A DNA stretch of 7,863 nt from JBGOUJ01 sp041477005. GTDB taxonomy: Bacteria > Acidobacteriota > Terriglobia > Bryobacterales > JACQDG01. The notes beneath the pieces are model-generated. The model did not search any database. It saw nothing but the letters and a program-made list of their open reading frames with translations, and was not told the origin of the DNA. This document shows positions 6,197 through 7,863 of this stretch, one piece after another; the stretch's first letter is position 1; each line of letters opens with the position of its first letter. A program made the translations under genes and the position numbers. Where the stretch lies: contig JBGOUJ010000371.1 in assembly GCA_041477005.1 (NCBI GenBank), positions 1 through 7,863 of the forward strand, read 5' to 3'.

Positions 6197-6277
6197 CGCC
6201 ACGGAGGGCGCCGGGGGACACAGGGGTCCGAGAGTTTTTTGTCTCCGTGGCTGTATGCTCTCTGCGGTTAGATCTTC
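6197..6277. repeat. Degenerate CACGGAG/CGCAGAG-type dispersed intergenic repeat with terminal inverted repeat
   Basis: The gap between sod and the glycosidase is almost filled by a non-coding element. Its left arm GCCACGGAG (6198-6206) pairs perfectly with CTCCGTGGC (6243-6251). Between them are ACACAGGGG, TCCGAGAG and a T6 run (6235-6240); to the right lie CTCTGCGG (6260-6267) and TTAGATCTT. Read on the minus strand this is AACCGCAGAG, then CCACGGAGAC, then AAAAAACTC. That is the pattern of the 'accgcagag/cacagag/cacggag' repeats that I recall scattered between genes in Acidobacteria, Planctomycetes and other environmental bacteria. No ORF or transposase is linked to it. It may form a hairpin after sod, but the T-run is in the loop and not after the stem, so a terminator role is doubtful. 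Confidence 0.6.
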
Positions 6278-6283
6278 CCTCTC

Positions 6284-7863
6284 ATGACTCGGGAAGAGAC
6301 CAGGCTGCAGCAATCGCGGCGGCGCAAGGTGCACTGGAAACGCTGGGGGCCCTACCTCAGCGAGCGCGCCTGGGGAACGGTTCGCGAGGACTACAGTCCC
6401 CACGGCACAGCGTGGGAATATCTCCCGCACGATCACGCCCGCTCCAAGGCCTACCGCTGGGGCGAAGACGGCCTGGCCGGCATCTGCGACCGCCGCCAAT
6501 ACCTCTGCTTCGCCCTGGCGCTCTGGAACAGCCGCGACCCCATCCTGAAGGAGCGCCTCTTCGGCCTCACCGGCAACGAAGGCAACCACGGCGAGGACGT
6601 CAAAGAGTATTACTTCTACCTGGATTCCACGCCCACGCACTCTTACATGAAGTACCTCTACAAATATCCCCAGGCCGAGTTCCCCTACACCCGGCTTTGC
6701 GAGGAGAACCGCCTTCGCAGCACGCGGTGGCCACGGCGCGAACCGGAGTTCGAGCTCATCGACACCGGCGTGTTCGACCAGGACCGCTACTTCGACGTCT
6801 TCGTCGAATACGCCAAGGAAACCTTCGAAGACATCTGCATCCGGATCGAGGCGGTGAACCGCGGGCCCGAGCCGGCGAGCCTGGAGCTGCTGCCGACGAT
6901 CTGGTTCCGCAACGACTGGTCCTGGGCGCCGGGCCCCAAGGGCGCCCCGGCCAAGCCTCGCTTGTGGAAGGCGGGCGAAGGAGTCATCGAGTGCGAGCAC
7001 CCGATCCTGGGCCGCCGAAAGCTGTTTTGCGAGAATGCGGCCGAGCTGCTCTTCACCGAGAACGAGACCAACTTCCAGCGGCTCAGTGGCAGCGCCAACC
7101 CCTCGCCTTACGCCAAGGACGGCATCGACAGTTGCCTCGTCCACGGCAACCGGGCGGCGGTAAACCCGGCCCACACCGGCACCAAAGCAGCAGCGCGCTA
7201 CCGCCTTTCCATCGACCCGGGCCGGTCGGCGGTGGCGCGGCTGCGCCTGGCAGACGCCGAACGGACCTTCGCCGACTTCGACCACGTCGTGGCCGAGCGC
7301 CTCGCCGAGGCCGACGAATTCTACGCCACGCTGGCCCCCCAAGACGCCTCCGAGGATGCCTGCCGCGTCCAGCGCCAGGCCTTCGCGGGCATGCTGTGGT
7401 CGAAGCAGTTTTACTACTACGACGTAAAGACCTGGCTGAAGGGCGACCCGGCCATGCCTGCGCCGCCCAAGGAACGTCTCGCCGGCCGCAACCACGATTG
7501 GACCCACGTCTACAATTCCGACGTCCTCACCATGCCCGACAAGTGGGAATACCCGTGGTATGCCGCCTGGGACCTGGCGTTTCACACCATCCCGCTGGCG
7601 CTGGTCGATCCGGACTATGCCAAAGAGCAGCTCATCCTGCTGCTCCGCGAGTGGTACATGCACCCCAACGGCCAGATCCCCGCCTACGAGTGGGCCTTGG
7701 GCGATGTGAATCCGCCCGTCCACGCCTGGGCTGCCTGGCGTGTCTATAAGATCGACAAGAAGCGCAGCCGCGTGCCCGACACCCGTTTCCTGGAGCGCGT
7801 CTTCCACAAGCTCCTGCTGAACTTCACCTGGTGGGTGAACCGCAAGGATATGGAAGGCAACAA
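6284..7863 (+). CDS. GH63-like (MGH1-type) glycosidase, N-terminal part (3' truncated)
   Basis: The frame stays open from ATG 6284 to the window edge, 526 codons plus two bases. This ATG is the first possible start after an in-frame TAG at 6269. It matches the family opening (TRLQQSRRRKVHWKRWGPYLSER), although no Shine-Dalgarno is visible. Highly conserved blocks are GTVREDYS (31-38), DHARSKAYRWGEDG (50-63), EGNHGEDVKEYYFYLDSTPTHSYMKYLY (99-126), LPTIWFRNDWSW (203-214) and MPDKWEYPWYAAWDLAFH (417-434). In the last block D430 is at the place of the catalytic acid of GH63 (alpha/alpha)6-barrel enzymes; the catalytic base would lie beyond the window. The window ends in WWVNRKDMEGN, another family block. 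The family includes mannosyl-oligosaccharide glucosidase and bacterial relatives acting on alpha-glucosides or mannosylglycerate-type compounds; the exact substrate is unknown. No signal peptide is seen, so it is likely cytosolic. Confidence 0.9.
   Translation, partial: MTREETRLQQSRRRKVHWKRWGPYLSERAWGTVREDYSPHGTAWEYLPHDHARSKAYRWGEDGLAGICDRRQYLCFALALWNSRDPILKERLFGLTGNEGNHGEDVKEYYFYLDSTPTHSYMKYLYKYPQAEFPYTRLCEENRLRSTRWPRREPEFELIDTGVFDQDRYFDVFVEYAKETFEDICIRIEAVNRGPEPASLELLPTIWFRNDWSWAPGPKGAPAKPRLWKAGEGVIECEHPILGRRKLFCENAAELLFTENETNFQRLSGSANPSPYAKDGIDSCLVHGNRAAVNPAHTGTKAAARYRLSIDPGRSAVARLRLADAERTFADFDHVVAERLAEADEFYATLAPQDASEDACRVQRQAFAGMLWSKQFYYYDVKTWLKGDPAMPAPPKERLAGRNHDWTHVYNSDVLTMPDKWEYPWYAAWDLAFHTIPLALVDPDYAKEQLILLLREWYMHPNGQIPAYEWALGDVNPPVHAWAAWRVYKIDKKRSRVPDTRFLERVFHKLLLNFTWWVNRKDMEGN

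Noticed and set aside
6216..6240. GGAC/GTCC mini-hairpin followed by GAGAG and T6 as an intrinsic terminator for sod.
   Set aside because: The stem is only 4 bp and separated from the T-run by six bases; the sequence is better explained as part of the dispersed repeat.
6247..7749. Plus-strand open frame of 500 codons in another frame over the glycosidase.
   Set aside because: The product is Arg/Pro/His/Gly-rich, typical of a frame-shifted reading of GC-rich coding DNA. The frame beginning at 6284 carries all conserved blocks.
6182..7807. Minus-strand open frame of 541 codons opposite the glycosidase.
   Set aside because: It is a mirror of the GC-biased third codon positions of a strongly conserved GH63-like gene. 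It also overlaps the sod stop and the repeat, and its product shows no family motif.

Overview
This GC-rich bacterial window holds seven protein-coding genes, five complete and one cut off at each end. Codon use is uniform, and I see no integrase, transposase, tRNA, rRNA or CRISPR array. The best taxonomic guess is an acidobacterium of the Solibacter/Bryobacter kind. This rests mainly on the secreted HELMH protein, whose body resembles a family I associate with those genomes, and on the general character of the other genes. It is an inference from memory, not a search result.

Layout: (1) 2-619 (+) is the C-terminal third of the ribosome-associated GTPase TypA/BipA. (2) 664-2727 (-) converges on it and encodes a secreted or periplasmic TPR protein of 687 residues. 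(3) 2819-3730 (+) is divergent from the TPR gene across 91 bp and encodes a YdjM-type membrane-bound putative metal-dependent hydrolase with a TTG start. (4) 3775-4467 (-) converges on gene 3 across a 12-bp hairpin and encodes an exported HExxH putative zinc protease. (5) 4664-5452 (+) is divergent from gene 4 across about 200 bp rich in inverted repeats. It encodes a pentapeptide-repeat protein with 37 unbroken pentapeptides. (6) 5584-6192 (+) is a Mn/Fe superoxide dismutase of the Mn-type sequence class. (7) 6284-7863 (+, 3' truncated) is a GH63-like (MGH1-type) glycosidase. Between genes 6 and 7 lies a degenerate copy of a CACGGAG/CGCAGAG-type dispersed repeat with a 9-bp terminal inverted repeat.

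Strand changes separate most genes, so the only possible co-transcription is among the three rightward genes 5-7. Even there the gaps (131 and 91 bp) and the candidate promoter ahead of sod favour independent units. The genes do not form an obvious pathway. They read as housekeeping (TypA, SOD), envelope or export functions (TPR protein, YdjM-like protein, protease), carbohydrate turnover (GH63-like) and one pentapeptide protein of unknown role. I found no convincing new biological system. The points most worth checking are the dispersed repeat abutting the glycosidase start, the inverted repeats between the protease and pentapeptide genes, the unusual zinc-site spacing of the protease, the Asp-to-Glu changes in the YdjM-like protein, and the shared AT-rich core of a possible bidirectional promoter.
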